DNA of 64,000 bases from Mycobacterium sp. D16Q14 (GTDB lineage Bacteria; Actinomycetota; Actinomycetes; Mycobacteriales; Mycobacteriaceae). Location: NCBI GenBank assembly GCA_002013415.1, contig MAEX01000007.1, forward strand, positions 124,001-188,000, read 5' to 3'. A program made the position numbers and the translations under genes. This document shows positions 1 through 9,764 of this stretch, piece after piece; position 1 is the first letter of the stretch; each line of letters starts with the position of its first letter. The notes beneath the pieces were generated by a model, which ran no database searches, was not told the DNA's origin, and worked only from the letters and a program-made list of their open reading frames with translations.

Positions 1-1043
1 CGTGACTTCCAGTCACCGGAGAGCAGCAATTCGATCGAGGCGACCGCCACCGCACACGCCAACGGGTTGGCCATGAAGGTCGGACCGTGCATGAGTGCGC
101 CCGCCGTGCCGTCACTGATGGTGCGCGCGATCTTAGCGGTACACAGGGTGGCGGCCAAAGTGAGATAACCGCCGGTCATGGCCTTGCCGACGCACATGAT
201 GTCGGGGCTCACCCCGGCATGATCGGCGGCGAATAGCTCACCGGTGCGCCCGAAGCCCGTCGCGATCTCATCGAAGATCAGCAGCACACCGTGCCTGTCA
301 CACATGGCGCGCAGCTCTGCAAGGTAGCGCGGATCGTGGAAACGCATCCCCCCGGCACCCTGCACCATCGGTTCCACGATGACGGCGGCAAGTTCTGCAG
401 CATGCTCGGACAGCTCTGCCTCGAAACGCTCTGTGTACTCCTCGTCGTACGCACTGGGGACCCGTTCGGCGAAGATCTGTTTGGCCAGCACATCGGTCCA
501 TAACGAGTGCATGCCGCCCTCGGGGTCACACACGCTCATCGGGGTGAAGGTGTCCCCGTGATAGCCCCCGCGCCAGGTCATCAGCCGATGCTTGGCGGGC
601 AGTCCGAGGCTGCGCCAGTACTGCAGCGCCATCTTGATCGCCACTTCCACCGACACGGATCCGGAGTCAGCGAAGAAGACCGTTTCCAGACCGGGCGGGG
701 TCAGCTCCACCAGCAGCTGCGCGAGCCGCGCGGCGGGCTCGTGGGTAAGCCCCCCGAACATGACGTGGCTCATCGACGCCACCTGCTCGATTACCGCGCG
801 ATCCAGTTCGGGGTGACCGTGGCCGTGAATGCACGACCACCACGAGCTCATCGCGTCGAGCACCTCGACGGGATGGCCATCGCGCACCACGGTGATGTTC
901 GGACCACTGGCACTGGTCACCACCAGCGGCCGCTGGGTTATGTCGGGATCGCCGATACTGCTGTACGGATGCCACACATGCGCAGCATCGACCGCTTCGA
1001 CCTCATCCGGTGTCAACCTCGGCACAGTCGTCGAGCCTGTCAC
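1..1043 (-). CDS. bioA: Adenosylmethionine-8-amino-7-oxononanoate aminotransferase (BioA), C-terminus cut by window edge
   Basis: This PLP enzyme makes 7,8-diaminopelargonic acid from KAPA in biotin synthesis, using SAM as amino donor. The translation shows the family hallmarks: WHPYSSI near the N-terminus, [52 protein letters not shown] and GKAMTGGYL, whose Lys (about residue 287 from the GTG) is the PLP lysine. About 347 codons are present and the last 90 or so lie outside the window. I prefer the GTG at 1043, preceded by GAGGG and giving an N-terminus of the usual length; an in-frame ATG at 1064 is the alternative. It diverges from the acyltransferase gene over about 75 bp. Confidence 0.95.
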   Translation of the reverse strand, partial: MTGSTTVPRLTPDEVEAVDAAHVWHPYSSIGDPDITQRPLVVTSASGPNITVVRDGHPVEVLDAMSSWWSCIHGHGHPELDRAVIEQVASMSHVMFGGLTHEPAARLAQLLVELTPPGLETVFFADSGSVSVEVAIKMALQYWRSLGLPAKHRLMTWRGGYHGDTFTPMSVCDPEGGMHSLWTDVLAKQIFAERVPSAYDEEYTERFEAELSEHAAELAAVIVEPMVQGAGGMRFHDPRYLAELRAMCDRHGVLLIFDEIATGFGRTGELFAADHAGVSPDIMCVGKAMTGGYLTLAATLCTAKIARTISDGTAGALMHGPTFMANPLACAVAVASIELLLSGDWKS

Positions 1044-1117
1044 AAACCCTCGGTGCGGAGCCATTCGCCTCGCGCGTACACGCCGTTGGCGCGCACCTGC
1101 AGTGACTCTCGGCAACC

Positions 1118-3319
1118 ATGGGTACATTGGGGGCGAAAATGTTCTTCGTCTCAGCAACCAAGCCTATGACCGATCCCGAGGTGCCACCCGCCCCGGCGGT
1201 TGACGCCACCCCAAAACCGAAGAGCGACAAGGGATTTTACCGCTACGACCTCGATGGTTTACGCGGTATTGCCATTTTTCTGGTCGCGGTGTTTCACGTG
1301 TGGTTCGGCCGGGTGTCGGGCGGAGTTGACGTCTTCTTAACCCTTTCGGGTTTTTTCTACGGCAGCAAGCTACTTCGCACAGCGACCACACAGGGAGCAT
1401 CCCTCAACCCGGTACCGGTCCTGAAACGACTGGTCCGACGCTTGCTCCCCGCACTGGTTCTGGTGTTGGCGGCCTGCGCCGTACTCACTGTTCTGGTGCA
1501 ACCCGAAACTCGGTGGGAGACGTTCGCCGAGCAGAGTCTGGCCAGCCTGGGCTACTACCAGAACTGGGAGCTCGCCGATACCGCCGCCGACTATCTGGCG
1601 GCCAGCGAATCGGTGAGCCCGCTTCAGCACCTCTGGTCGATGTCGGTGCAGGGGCAGTTCTATGTGGGCTTCCTGGCCTTGGTGTACCTACTTGCCGTTC
1701 TTCTGCGCAAACCACTCGGCCGGTACATGCGCCCCGTCCTCATCGTCGTCATCGCGGGCCTGACCGCCGCGTCCTTCGGATACGCGATCTACGCCCATCT
1801 CGACTTCCAGTCGATCGCCTACTACAACACGTTCGCTCGTGCCTGGGAGCTGCTGCTCGGTGTGCTGGTAGGCGCGTTGGTGGCGGGGACGCGCTGGCCG
1901 ATGTGGCTTCGCCAGGTGCTCGGCACCATCGCGGTGGCGGCGATCCTGTCCTGCGGCGCGCTCATCAACGGTGTGCGCGAGTTCCCGGGCCCGCTGGCGC
2001 TGGTGCCCGTCGTCGCCACCCTCGTCCTCATCTTGTCGGCGGCAAACCTTTCCACAGAAACGCCACAACCGATCGCCAACCGATTCCTCGCCACCAGGCC
2101 GCTGGTCGAGCTGGGGTCGCTGGCCTACTCGCTGTATCTGTGGCATTGGCCGCTGCTGGTCTATTGGTTGGTCTACAGCGGACAACCCAAGGTCTCGTTG
2201 TGGGAGGGTGCAGCCATCCTCGGAATCTCCCTGGCACTGGCCTACCTAACCAACAAGTATGTCGAGACTCCCCTGCGTTACCCCCGGCCACTCCCAGAAT
2301 CCTCCTCACTGTGGACCCGGCTGCGCCGCCCCACCCTGGCCCTAGGCGCAGCGATCGTGTTGATGGCGGTCGCGCTGACCGCCACCTCGTTCACGTGGCT
2401 CGAACACGTCACCGTGCAGCGGTCCAACGGCAAGGAGCTCTCCGGTCTGCGTCCTCGGGACTACCCGGGCGCGGGGGCTCTGCTGTATGGCGACCGGGTG
2501 CCCGATCTGCCGATGCGGCCCACCACACTGGAGGCCTCCGACGATCTACCGATCACCACTGAGCAGGACTGCATCAGTGATTTCCGGAATCGCGCAGTCA
2601 TCACCTGTACCTACGGCAATCCGCACGCCACGCGAACCATCGCACTGGCAGGCGGGTCGCATGCCGAACACTGGATCACCGCGCTCGACATCCTGGGACG
2701 CCAGCACAATTTCAAGATCACCACCTATCTCAAGATGGGCTGCCCGCTCAGTACCGAAGAGGTCCCCCGTATTGCCGGGTCGAACGACCCGTACCCCGAT
2801 TGCAAGAAGTGGGTCGACGAGGTGATGTCGCGGTTGATCAAGGAACACCCCGACTACGTGTTCACCACCACCACCCGCCCCCGTTCGGCCCTGGGTACCG
2901 GTGATGTGATGCCCGATAGCTATGTGGGCATCTGGACCGCGTTCGATGAGGCTGGAATCCCTGTCCTCGGAATGCGCGATACCCCCTGGCTGATCGACAG
3001 GGACGGCACCACCTACACCGCTGCCGATTGCCTCTCAGCGGGCGGAAACTCCGATTCGTGCGCCATGGATCGCAACCGCGCGCTCGATGACGTGAATCCC
3101 ACGCTCGCCATCGCGAACCAGTTCCCGCTGCTGAAAATCCTCGACATGACCAAAGCGGTATGCCGTACGGACAAATGTCGCGTAGTGGAAGGAAACGTGT
3201 TGGTGTATCACGATTCTCATCACATCTCGGCGACCTATATGCGGACCATGGCCAAGGAACTGGGACGGCAGATCGCGCTCGCGACCGGCTGGTGGCGGGC
3301 GGCGGCGCCGGGCAAGTGA
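1118..3319 (+). CDS. Membrane acyltransferase (AT3/OafA type) with C-terminal SGNH domain
   Basis: This is a two-domain O-acyltransferase. Residues about 40-430 form the polytopic acyltransferase-3 domain, opening with [20 protein letters not shown] and containing many membrane helices. Residues about 480-733 form an extracytoplasmic SGNH hydrolase-like domain, with GGSH at 512-515 as the block I serine and DSHH at 699-702 as the Asp/His pair. Such fusions acetylate or succinylate cell-envelope glycans or lipids; the acceptor here is unknown. It lies between bioA and treX as Rv1565c does in M. tuberculosis (from memory). The start is unresolved: ATG 1118 has no ribosome site, ATG 1139 has GGGGGCG upstream, and ATG 1166 is also possible. 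Confidence 0.88.
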   Translation: MGTLGAKMFFVSATKPMTDPEVPPAPAVDATPKPKSDKGFYRYDLDGLRGIAIFLVAVFHVWFGRVSGGVDVFLTLSGFFYGSKLLRTATTQGASLNPVPVLKRLVRRLLPALVLVLAACAVLTVLVQPETRWETFAEQSLASLGYYQNWELADTAADYLAASESVSPLQHLWSMSVQGQFYVGFLALVYLLAVLLRKPLGRYMRPVLIVVIAGLTAASFGYAIYAHLDFQSIAYYNTFARAWELLLGVLVGALVAGTRWPMWLRQVLGTIAVAAILSCGALINGVREFPGPLALVPVVATLVLILSAANLSTETPQPIANRFLATRPLVELGSLAYSLYLWHWPLLVYWLVYSGQPKVSLWEGAAILGISLALAYLTNKYVETPLRYPRPLPESSSLWTRLRRPTLALGAAIVLMAVALTATSFTWLEHVTVQRSNGKELSGLRPRDYPGAGALLYGDRVPDLPMRPTTLEASDDLPITTEQDCISDFRNRAVITCTYGNPHATRTIALAGGSHAEHWITALDILGRQHNFKITTYLKMGCPLSTEEVPRIAGSNDPYPDCKKWVDEVMSRLIKEHPDYVFTTTTRPRSALGTGDVMPDSYVGIWTAFDEAGIPVLGMRDTPWLIDRDGTTYTAADCLSAGGNSDSCAMDRNRALDDVNPTLAIANQFPLLKILDMTKAVCRTDKCRVVEGNVLVYHDSHHISATYMRTMAKELGRQIALATGWWRAAAPGK

Positions 3320-3359
3320 GGCGCGCGGTCCCGACCACGGACCGATAGGGTCTATCAGC

Positions 3360-5501
3360 ATGACCCTGCCACCGCTTCAGGTATGGCCGGGAAATCCGTA
3401 TCCGCTGGGTGCCACCTACGACGGGGCCGGCACCAACTTCTCACTGTTCTCCGAGGTGGCCACGGCCGTCGAGCTGTGTCTCATCGCCAAGGACGGCGCC
3501 GAGACCCGGGTATCCCTCGATGAGGTCGACGGGTACGTGTGGCACTGCTATCTGCCGACCATCTCCCCCGGCCAGCGTTACGGATTCCGGGTGCACGGGC
3601 CCTGGGATCCCGAGAACGGGCACCGCTGTGACCCGGGCAAACTGCTGCTCGACCCGTACGGCAAGGCGTTCCATGGCGAATTCGGCTACGTCCCCGATAC
3701 CAACCCGCCGCTGCTGTCCTACCAGACCGACCCACTGAACACCGAAACACTTGTCGCGCGAGACTCGCTGGGCCACACCATGACCTCCGTCGTCATCAAC
3801 CCATACTTTGACTGGGGTTCGGATCGTCGCCCGCGCACCCCGTACCACGAGACCGTCATCTATGAAGCCCACGTCAAGGGCATGACACAGACACATCCCG
3901 GGGTTCCCGAGGAGCTCAGGGGCACCTACGCCGGTTTGGCTCATCCGGTCGTGATCGACCACCTGCGTTCCCTCGGGGTCACCGCTATCGAACTGATGCC
4001 GGTGCACCAGTTCTTCCACGACAGCCGATTGATCGCCCTTGGGTTACGAAACTACTGGGGGTACAACACTTTCGGATACCTGGCTCCGCACGCGGGGTAT
4101 GCGTCGTCCCCGCGTGCCGGTGGTGCCGTCGCCGAGTTCAAGGCAATGGTGCGCGCTCTGCACGAGGCGGATATCGAGGTCATCCTCGACGTCGTCTATA
4201 ACCACACTGCTGAGGGCGACCACATCGGTCCCACCCTGAGTTTCCGCGGCATCGACAACCGCGCCTACTACAAACTCAACGACGACAACCTTGCGCGGTA
4301 CACCGACTACACCGGCACGGGGAACAGTCTCAATGCCCGCCACCCCCACACGTTGCAGCTAGTCATGGACTCACTGCGCTACTGGGTCACCGAGATGCAT
4401 GTCGACGGCTTCCGCTTCGACCTGGCCTCAACCTTGGCCCGCGAGCTGCACGACGTCGACCGGCTCTCGGCCTTTTTCGATCTGGTCCAGCAGGACCCCA
4501 TAGTCAGCCAGGTCAAACTGATCGCCGAGCCGTGGGATATCGGCGAGGGTGGATACCAGGTCGGCAACTTCCCCGGGCTGTGGACCGAATGGAACGGCAA
4601 GTTCCGAGATACCGTCCGTGACTACTGGCGGGGACAGCCCGCCACGCTCGGAGAATTCGCCTCCCGGCTCACCGGATCGTCCGACCTGTACGAGGCCACC
4701 GGGCGCCGCCCCAGTGCGAGCATCAACTTCGTCACCGCGCACGACGGCTTCACGCTGCGAGATCTGGTCTCGTACAACGAAAAACACAACGAGGCCAACG
4801 GCGAGAACAATAAGGACGGGGAAACCTACAACCGCTCCTGGAACTGCGGTGTGGAGGGGCCCACCGATGACGCGGCGATTGTCGCGCTGCGCGCGCGCCA
4901 GATGCGCAATATCTTCGCGACGCTGGTGCTGAGCCAGGGAACCCCGATGCTCTCTCACGGCGACGAGATCGGCCGGACCCAGCAGGGCAACAACAATGCG
5001 TACTGCCAGGACTCGCCGCTGTCGTGGATGGACTGGGCTTTGGCGAAGACGAACTCCGACCTGCTGCAATTCGCCAGAACGGTGATCGCGCTACGCAAGC
5101 AGCACCCGGTGTTCCGGCGCCGCCGGTTCTTCGCCGGACGTCCGATCCGGGAAGGTGAGGAAGTACGCGATATCGCCTGGCTGACACCCGCCGGCGAGGA
5201 AATGACCACCGCCGACTGGGACAGTGGTTTTGGTAAGAGCCTGGCCGTCTTCCTCAACGGCGATGCAATTCCCGAACCCAACGCGCGCGGCGAGCGCGTA
5301 TCCGGAGACTCATTCCTGTTGTGCTTCAACGCCTACGACGAGCCGCTGGATTTCGTGACACCCGAAGGCGACTACGCGGCGCAGTGGACCGCGGTACTTG
5401 ACACCGGCGAACCGGACGGCCAGTGCTCGGCGGTAGTCGACGCGGGCAAAGCCGTGCGCGTGCAGGACCGCGCCCTCGTCGTGCTGCGCAAGAGCGGATA
5501 G
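3360..5501 (+). CDS. treX: Glycogen debranching enzyme TreX/GlgX
   Basis: This GH13 family-11 isoamylase-type enzyme hydrolyses alpha-1,6 branches of glycogen, making linear maltodextrins. An N-terminal CBM48-like segment (WPGNPYPLGATYDGAGTNFS) precedes the barrel. The four GH13 regions are visible: DVVYNH from D277, DGFRFD with nucleophile D354, IAEPWD with acid E390, and HD at 461-462. The 713 residues match the family. In M. tuberculosis treX is followed by treY and treZ (trehalose from glycogen); here the next gene is convergent ilvA, 6 bp from the stop, so treX stands alone. It follows the acyltransferase by 40 bp on the same strand. Confidence 0.95.
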   Translation: MTLPPLQVWPGNPYPLGATYDGAGTNFSLFSEVATAVELCLIAKDGAETRVSLDEVDGYVWHCYLPTISPGQRYGFRVHGPWDPENGHRCDPGKLLLDPYGKAFHGEFGYVPDTNPPLLSYQTDPLNTETLVARDSLGHTMTSVVINPYFDWGSDRRPRTPYHETVIYEAHVKGMTQTHPGVPEELRGTYAGLAHPVVIDHLRSLGVTAIELMPVHQFFHDSRLIALGLRNYWGYNTFGYLAPHAGYASSPRAGGAVAEFKAMVRALHEADIEVILDVVYNHTAEGDHIGPTLSFRGIDNRAYYKLNDDNLARYTDYTGTGNSLNARHPHTLQLVMDSLRYWVTEMHVDGFRFDLASTLARELHDVDRLSAFFDLVQQDPIVSQVKLIAEPWDIGEGGYQVGNFPGLWTEWNGKFRDTVRDYWRGQPATLGEFASRLTGSSDLYEATGRRPSASINFVTAHDGFTLRDLVSYNEKHNEANGENNKDGETYNRSWNCGVEGPTDDAAIVALRARQMRNIFATLVLSQGTPMLSHGDEIGRTQQGNNNAYCQDSPLSWMDWALAKTNSDLLQFARTVIALRKQHPVFRRRRFFAGRPIREGEEVRDIAWLTPAGEEMTTADWDSGFGKSLAVFLNGDAIPEPNARGERVSGDSFLLCFNAYDEPLDFVTPEGDYAAQWTAVLDTGEPDGQCSAVVDAGKAVRVQDRALVVLRKSG

Positions 5502-5507
5502 CCGGCG

Positions 5508-6767
5508 CTACGTCAGGTAGCGAAACGCCGCCGAACCCGGTTCCAGCCGTTCGATATCCAGATCGGACACCTGCATCCGATCCAGCAGGCCCGCTAGATC
5601 GTCGGCATAGCTGAGCTCGATGCCCACCAGAGCGGCACCCATCTCGCGATTGTTCCGTTTGACGTACTCGAACAGCGTGATGTCGTCGGTGGGGCCGAGT
5701 ATTTCCCCGAGGAACCGGCGCAACGCGCCCGGCTCCTGCGGGAAGTCGACGAGGAAGTAATGCTTGAGTCCAAGGTGCACCAGGGAGCGTTCCAGGATCT
5801 CGCCGTATCGCGAAACATCGTTGTTGCCACCGGAAATCAGACAGACAACCGTCTCGCCCGGCGCCAGGTCCAGCTCTGCCAACGCCGCAACCGACAGTGC
5901 CCCGGCGGGCTCGGCGATGATGCCCTCGTTCTGATAGAGCTCGAGCATCGCCGTGCAGGCCGCACCTTCGTCGACGGTCATCAAGGTGAGCGTTTCGCCC
6001 GCCGCGGCCAGCAGGCGGTACGGAACCGCCCCGGCGACCTTTACGGCGCAGCCGTCTACAAAGGGGTCGACATGGTCGAGCGGGACCGGCCCACCGGCCC
6101 GCATGGCGGCCGCCATACATGCGGCGCCCGCCGGCTCAACGCCTATGACCCGTACCTGCGGAGCCCGTTCCCGCAGGTACGTGACAATTCCGGAGATACA
6201 TCCACCGCCGCCGACGGGGACCACCACCACATCCGGCTGAACGTCCAACTGGTCGAGGATCTCGGCGGCAATGGTGCCCTGCCCGGCGATGGTTCGGGGA
6301 TCGTCGAACGCCGGGACCAGGGTCGCACCGGTACGTTCGACATCGGCCTTGGCCGCCGCGGCCGCCTCGTCATAACCGTGCCCCACCGCGATGAGATCCA
6401 CGAATCCGTTGCCGTGGTAGATGATTCGTTGCCGCTTCTGCTTCGGAGTCTTGCTGGGGATGTACACACGGCCATGCACGCCCATCGACTTGCACGCCAG
6501 CGCGAATCCCTGCGCGTGGTTACCCGCGCTGGAGCACACCACACCGGCGGCCTTCTCCTCATCGCTGAGCTGCATCAAGAGGTTGAAGGCGCCGCGCAGC
6601 TTGTACGACCGAACCGACTGCAGATCTTCACGCTTGAGGTACACGTTGGCACCGGTCAGCACGGAGAGGCGATCGGCGTGCTGAACGGGAGTCGGGTGCA
6701 CCACCTCGTCGATGCGTTTGGCCGCCGCATCGATATCGCCGGCAGTGACGGCCTGGGCCGTGCTCAA
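5508..6767 (-). CDS. ilvA: Threonine dehydratase, biosynthetic type (IlvA)
   Basis: This PLP enzyme deaminates threonine to 2-oxobutanoate, the first step of isoleucine synthesis. The PLP lysine is K56 in SYKLRGA, the phosphate loop is GGGGCISG, and a C-terminal regulatory segment ([20 protein letters not shown] onward) resembles the short ACT-like form. The reading frame stays open upstream, but homology begins at the TTG at 6767, giving 419 aa. That TTG overlaps the stop of the upstream nitroreductase gene (TTGA), so the two are probably translationally coupled. The stop lies only 6 bp from that of convergent treX, with no visible terminator between them. Confidence 0.93.
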   Translation of the reverse strand: MSTAQAVTAGDIDAAAKRIDEVVHPTPVQHADRLSVLTGANVYLKREDLQSVRSYKLRGAFNLLMQLSDEEKAAGVVCSSAGNHAQGFALACKSMGVHGRVYIPSKTPKQKRQRIIYHGNGFVDLIAVGHGYDEAAAAAKADVERTGATLVPAFDDPRTIAGQGTIAAEILDQLDVQPDVVVVPVGGGGCISGIVTYLRERAPQVRVIGVEPAGAACMAAAMRAGGPVPLDHVDPFVDGCAVKVAGAVPYRLLAAAGETLTLMTVDEGAACTAMLELYQNEGIIAEPAGALSVAALAELDLAPGETVVCLISGGNNDVSRYGEILERSLVHLGLKHYFLVDFPQEPGALRRFLGEILGPTDDITLFEYVKRNNREMGAALVGIELSYADDLAGLLDRMQVSDLDIERLEPGSAAFRYLT

Positions 6768-7201
6768 GAGACGGGCGTCAGCACGAAAACCGGGATCTGA
6801 CGGTCGGTCTTGGTCTGGTATTCCGCATACGGCGGGTACGCCTCCACGGCACGGTCCCACCATGGCGCCTTCTCGTCGCCGAAGACCTCGCGGGCTTGGT
6901 AGTCCTTGGTGGTGCTGCCGTCCTGCAGCTCGACGAGCGGGTTCTCTTTCACGTTGTAGTACCAGACGGGGTTTTTGGGCGCTCCGCCGAGCGAGGCGAC
7001 AATGGCGTATTCGCCGTCGTGCTCCACCCGCATCAGGGCGATCTTGCGCAGTTTGCCGGACTTGGCACCGAGTGAAGTCAGCAAGATAACCGGCATGTCC
7101 ACGATGGTGATGCCGTCGGTGGTCCCGCTCTCGATAATCTTGGCCACCTGCTTCTGCGACCAATCGAGTCCACTGGGTTCGTATTCACCGGTTAATGGCA
7201 T
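6764..7201 (-). CDS. F420-dependent nitroreductase family protein (Ddn-like)
   Basis: A 145-aa protein of the deazaflavin-dependent nitroreductase (Ddn) family, which uses reduced F420 to reduce quinones or nitro compounds. Visible family features are the split-barrel core with [36 protein letters not shown] and NPLVELQDG, and the C-terminal [17 protein letters not shown]. From memory it matches Rv1558, which sits beside ilvA in M. tuberculosis. The natural substrate is not evident. Its stop overlaps the ilvA start by 4 nt, so it is the first gene of a two-gene unit. The start ATG faces a divergent intergenic region with two palindromes. Confidence 0.9.
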   Translation of the reverse strand: MPLTGEYEPSGLDWSQKQVAKIIESGTTDGITIVDMPVILLTSLGAKSGKLRKIALMRVEHDGEYAIVASLGGAPKNPVWYYNVKENPLVELQDGSTTKDYQAREVFGDEKAPWWDRAVEAYPPYAEYQTKTDRQIPVFVLTPVS

Positions 7202-7258
7202 GCCGACAACTGTATCGCTCCACCTACCGGGGAATCACGCCGATAACGCGGAACGCCC

Positions 7259-7284
7259 GGGTGTCCGGCCTGCACCGGACACCC
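7259..7284. repeat. 26-bp perfect inverted repeat in a divergent intergenic region
   Basis: The arms GGGTGTCCGG and CCGGACACCC are perfectly complementary around a 6-nt centre. The element lies 58 bp upstream of the nitroreductase start and about 75 bp upstream of the small membrane gene on the other strand. It could be an operator for a dimeric regulator or an RNA hairpin. There is no T-run on either side and both neighbours point away, so a terminator is unlikely. Confidence 0.6.
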
Positions 7285-7317
7285 TGTGACGTTAGTTCTG
7301 TCACCCACGATCGAAGT

Positions 7318-7333
7318 GTTCGGTTGACCGAAC
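7318..7333. promoter_or_regulatory. 16-bp palindrome overlapping the -35 box of the 7360 gene
   Basis: The arms GTTCGGT and ACCGAAC flank a central TG as a perfect palindrome. It covers the TTGACC proposed as the -35 hexamer of the downstream small gene, a typical place for a repressor site. The regulator is unknown. Confidence 0.5.
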
Positions 7334-7353
7334 TTCCCCGTTAGGCATATCCT
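7324..7353 (+). promoter_or_regulatory. Putative promoter for a leaderless transcript
   Basis: TTGACC at 7324-7329 and TATCCT at 7348-7353 are separated by 18 bp. A start of transcription 7 nt after the -10 falls on the A of the ATG at 7360. No ribosome-binding site precedes that ATG, which fits a leaderless mRNA, a common class in mycobacteria. Confidence 0.5.
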
Positions 7354-7359
7354 CTTTTC

Positions 7360-7566
7360 ATGACGACCTTCGAACGCGCGGCACATGAGGTGCGGTCGGT
7401 GGATGTCTCGGACGTCACATGGGCCCCTTACAAGCTGCTCGCGCTCGCGGTAGGCACGGCAGTCTTCGTGGTCGCCCTCTTGCTGGTAGCGTCAATGTCG
7501 ACCGCGGTGCTCTCCGCTAGCGCCGTGGCCAGTATGGCCTGGCTCGCGGGCTCGCTCATTCACTGA
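7360..7566 (+). CDS. Small membrane protein of unknown function, probably leaderless
   Basis: This is a 68-aa protein with a charged N-terminal segment (about residues 1-24) and one long or two closely spaced hydrophobic segments (about residues 26-66). I do not recognise a family. Support for a real gene comes from the promoter placed exactly 7 nt upstream of the ATG and from the two membrane-protein genes that follow on the same strand, the next starting 33 bp downstream. No Shine-Dalgarno sequence is visible, as expected for a leaderless start. Confidence 0.6.
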   Translation: MTTFERAAHEVRSVDVSDVTWAPYKLLALAVGTAVFVVALLLVASMSTAVLSASAVASMAWLAGSLIH

Positions 7567-7599
7567 GCAGAACCTGCCCACGGGGTGTAATACATCCCC

Positions 7600-8358
7600 A
7601 TGTCTTCGCCAAGTGAATCGGCTGCCGAACATCCTGTCGGGCACCGCATGGAGCGGCTTGCCCATGAGGTCACCGATGACGTGCTGGCCGCCGAAAGACA
7701 TCTGCCGTCCTGGCTGCGCCCGGGTGCCCCCGAAAGTCGAATACCGGTTCTCATTGCTCTTATCGCGGCGATTGGCCTGCAGCTAGCGATCCCCGCACAG
7801 TTCACTCTGACGCCGCGCTGGCCGTTACCCGCTCTCGAGTCAGCGCTACTGCTCGTTCTGGTGATCCTCAACCCGTTAAAGTTCACGCGTTCAACAACTC
7901 TCGGGCGTTGGGCCACCTATCTTCTGATCGCTGCCATTACCGCCGATAACACTATCTCGGCGGCACTGCTCGATTACAAGATCGTGACGGGGCAGATGGG
8001 TGACAACCCACGCGTGCTCCTCGGCAGTGGCCTGGCGATCTTCATCACCAACGTCATCGTATTCGGCATGTGGTACTGGGAGTTTGACCGTGGCGGCCCC
8101 TTCGCGCGCCGCACGCCCCAGCGGCCGCATCCTGACTTCATGTTTCCCCAGATGGCCAATCCCGAACTCGCGCCGCCAGATTGGCGGCCGAAGTTCCCCG
8201 ATTACCTGTACGTGAGCTTCACCAACGTCGTCGCGTTCTCCCCCACCGACACCATGCCACTCTCGCGGTGGGCCAAGATGTTGATGACGCTGCAATCCAT
8301 CGTGGCACTGTCCACGGTGGCACTGGTGCTTGCCCGCGCCGTGAACATCCTGGGCTAG
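7600..8358 (+). CDS. Uncharacterised multi-spanning membrane protein
   Basis: A 252-aa protein with a soluble N-terminus (about 1-45) and membrane segments around residues 47-65, 78-95, 104-125, 140-160 and 228-250. A soluble proline-rich stretch near 165-200 precedes YLYVSFTNVVAFSPTDTMPL and the last helix. The C-terminal part, with a conserved-looking SFTNVVAFSPTDT, resembles DUF1345-type or ion-channel-like membrane proteins, but I cannot assign it firmly. The stop is 2 bp before the GTG of the next gene, so the two probably form an operon and may form a complex. Confidence 0.75.
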   Translation: MSSPSESAAEHPVGHRMERLAHEVTDDVLAAERHLPSWLRPGAPESRIPVLIALIAAIGLQLAIPAQFTLTPRWPLPALESALLLVLVILNPLKFTRSTTLGRWATYLLIAAITADNTISAALLDYKIVTGQMGDNPRVLLGSGLAIFITNVIVFGMWYWEFDRGGPFARRTPQRPHPDFMFPQMANPELAPPDWRPKFPDYLYVSFTNVVAFSPTDTMPLSRWAKMLMTLQSIVALSTVALVLARAVNILG

Positions 8359-8360
8359 CC

Positions 8361-9179
8361 GTGATCCCACAGAACTCCGTCCCGACATCGGACGTCCCCG
8401 GGACCCTCAATCGGGTTCTTCACCTGGCCACGATGATCGCGGTGAATACGATTCCCGTCACCGGCTGGTTCGTGGGCGGATGGTCGGCCGGTACGACGCT
8501 CGCGGTCTACTGGTTCGAGACCGTGGCGGCTTCCCTGTTCGTCGCAGTCCGGGCTCTTCTACACAAGCGGTGGCATCCGCGCCACGGACACTACCGATAC
8601 GAGGCGCCCGGACCGGACCAGAGTTACTCGCGAACCTCCTTCGTCAGAGGATTCCTGTTCACGACTCTCGCCTTCTCGGCGGCCCATGGGTTCTTTCTCG
8701 CGGTCATCATTTTTCTGCTCACCCACAACGGCAAGGCCGCACTGATCGGTATCGACTGGCACAGTGTGGCATTCGGGTGCCTTCAGGTACTTGTCGCGCT
8801 GGCCGTCGACTTCCTGGTGGATCTTCCCTCCCTGCGCCGATGGTCCTTCTGGCAACTGGAGGTGATGGCGAGTCGCGGGTTTATGCGGGTTGCCGTCGTG
8901 CATCTGACCCTGATCTTCGGGATGTTCGCGGTCGCTGTCACCAATGCGCCCTCGGCACTGTTCGGGGTGTTCGTCGTCCTGAAGACCATGTATTCGCTCA
9001 GCGTCACCTTCCCGCAATGGGAGCCCGCTACCCCACCGCGCTGGCTCAGTAGCGCGATGAATCGGATCCCGAGCGCACGTCCCGGACTGACCTTCGAAGA
9101 GCAATGGGTCAAGGACCGTAAGGCCGAGACCGCACGGCGGAAGAAAAACGAAGAGCCGTGGACGGGGTCGCGGCGCTAA
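8361..9179 (+). CDS. Uncharacterised membrane protein, partner of the preceding gene
   Basis: A 272-aa protein read from the GTG at 8361, two bases after the upstream stop; the frame is open further upstream, but the coupled GTG gives a sensible N-terminus. About five or six hydrophobic segments are visible, for example near residues 20-40, 48-65, 100-125, 135-160 and 178-205. The C-terminal 40 residues are strongly charged (KDRKAETARRKKNEE). VYWFETV followed by FVAVRALLH recalls DUF6498-type membrane proteins; this is a weak guess. The tight spacing implies co-expression with the 7600 gene. Confidence 0.75.
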   Translation: MIPQNSVPTSDVPGTLNRVLHLATMIAVNTIPVTGWFVGGWSAGTTLAVYWFETVAASLFVAVRALLHKRWHPRHGHYRYEAPGPDQSYSRTSFVRGFLFTTLAFSAAHGFFLAVIIFLLTHNGKAALIGIDWHSVAFGCLQVLVALAVDFLVDLPSLRRWSFWQLEVMASRGFMRVAVVHLTLIFGMFAVAVTNAPSALFGVFVVLKTMYSLSVTFPQWEPATPPRWLSSAMNRIPSARPGLTFEEQWVKDRKAETARRKKNEEPWTGSRR

Positions 9180-9186
9180 TCGCTCG

Positions 9187-9603
9187 TCAGATGGGGTCGC
9201 TGCTGGAGTAGGTGTCGTTCGACTCCGGGCGCGCACCGTAGCGCTGGGCGTATGTCTCGTGCTTGCGCGCATGCTTTTCGCGGTTCCCGATGTCGGCGAG
9301 CTTGGGATCCAGATCGTGCTGGGCCAACCGGTAGCGGCGCCAAATCTTATTGAGAGCGTGCGTCATCAGGATCGCCCAGACATAGATGGGCAGGGTGATC
9401 GCCACGTGCAGGAGCATTCCGCCCGGCAGGAGCCAGAATGGAGCCAGGATGAAATGGGGCGGGATCACATACCGGATCATGTGCCGCCGAATGGCCCCGG
9501 GGCCGGACAGATCGTTGGCCACCCAGTCACGCATCGAGTCGGGCAGGCGTCTTCCGTAGGCGTAGGCGATGCACTGCCCAGCGGTGGGCCGATCGGTCGT
9601 CAT
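9187..9603 (-). CDS. DUF5313 family membrane protein
   Basis: A 138-aa protein with the mycobacterial DUF5313 signature: AYAYGRRLPDSMRDWVANDL, then a positively charged RRHMIRY, two membrane segments (about residues 45-65 and 66-85), and a charged tail with GNREKHARKHE. Function is unknown. It converges on the membrane gene ending at 9179 (7 bp between stops) and diverges from the ArsR gene over about 160 bp. Confidence 0.85.
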   Translation of the reverse strand: MTTDRPTAGQCIAYAYGRRLPDSMRDWVANDLSGPGAIRRHMIRYVIPPHFILAPFWLLPGGMLLHVAITLPIYVWAILMTHALNKIWRRYRLAQHDLDPKLADIGNREKHARKHETYAQRYGARPESNDTYSSSDPI

Positions 9604-9721
9604 ACAAACTCCTGCGCGTCTGAGGCGGCTCTCGCTGGAGACAGCCCTGCGAATACAGACAGTGCCCCGGCAAGTGCCGTCAGGAACTATAGACGCGCCC
9701 CTGTCCTGCAGTGTTGTCGGG

Positions 9722-9737
9722 TTGCTAATCTTTGCAA
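9722..9737. promoter_or_regulatory. Candidate ArsR-type operator palindrome
   Basis: The 16-bp TTGCTAATCTTTGCAA is palindromic at 12 of 16 positions and lies 28 bp before the ArsR start, where an autoregulatory site would be expected. There is no experimental support. Confidence 0.35.
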
Positions 9738-9764
9738 GTTGTTGTGTGGTGAGGTGGACTTAAT

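Noticed and set aside
6768-7163. N-terminal extension of ilvA to 551 aa
   Set aside because: The extension overlaps the nitroreductase gene in another frame and has no similarity to threonine dehydratases; the TTG at 6767 gives the right N-terminus.
7259-7284. Intrinsic terminator
   Set aside because: It lies between two divergent genes and has no T-run on either strand.
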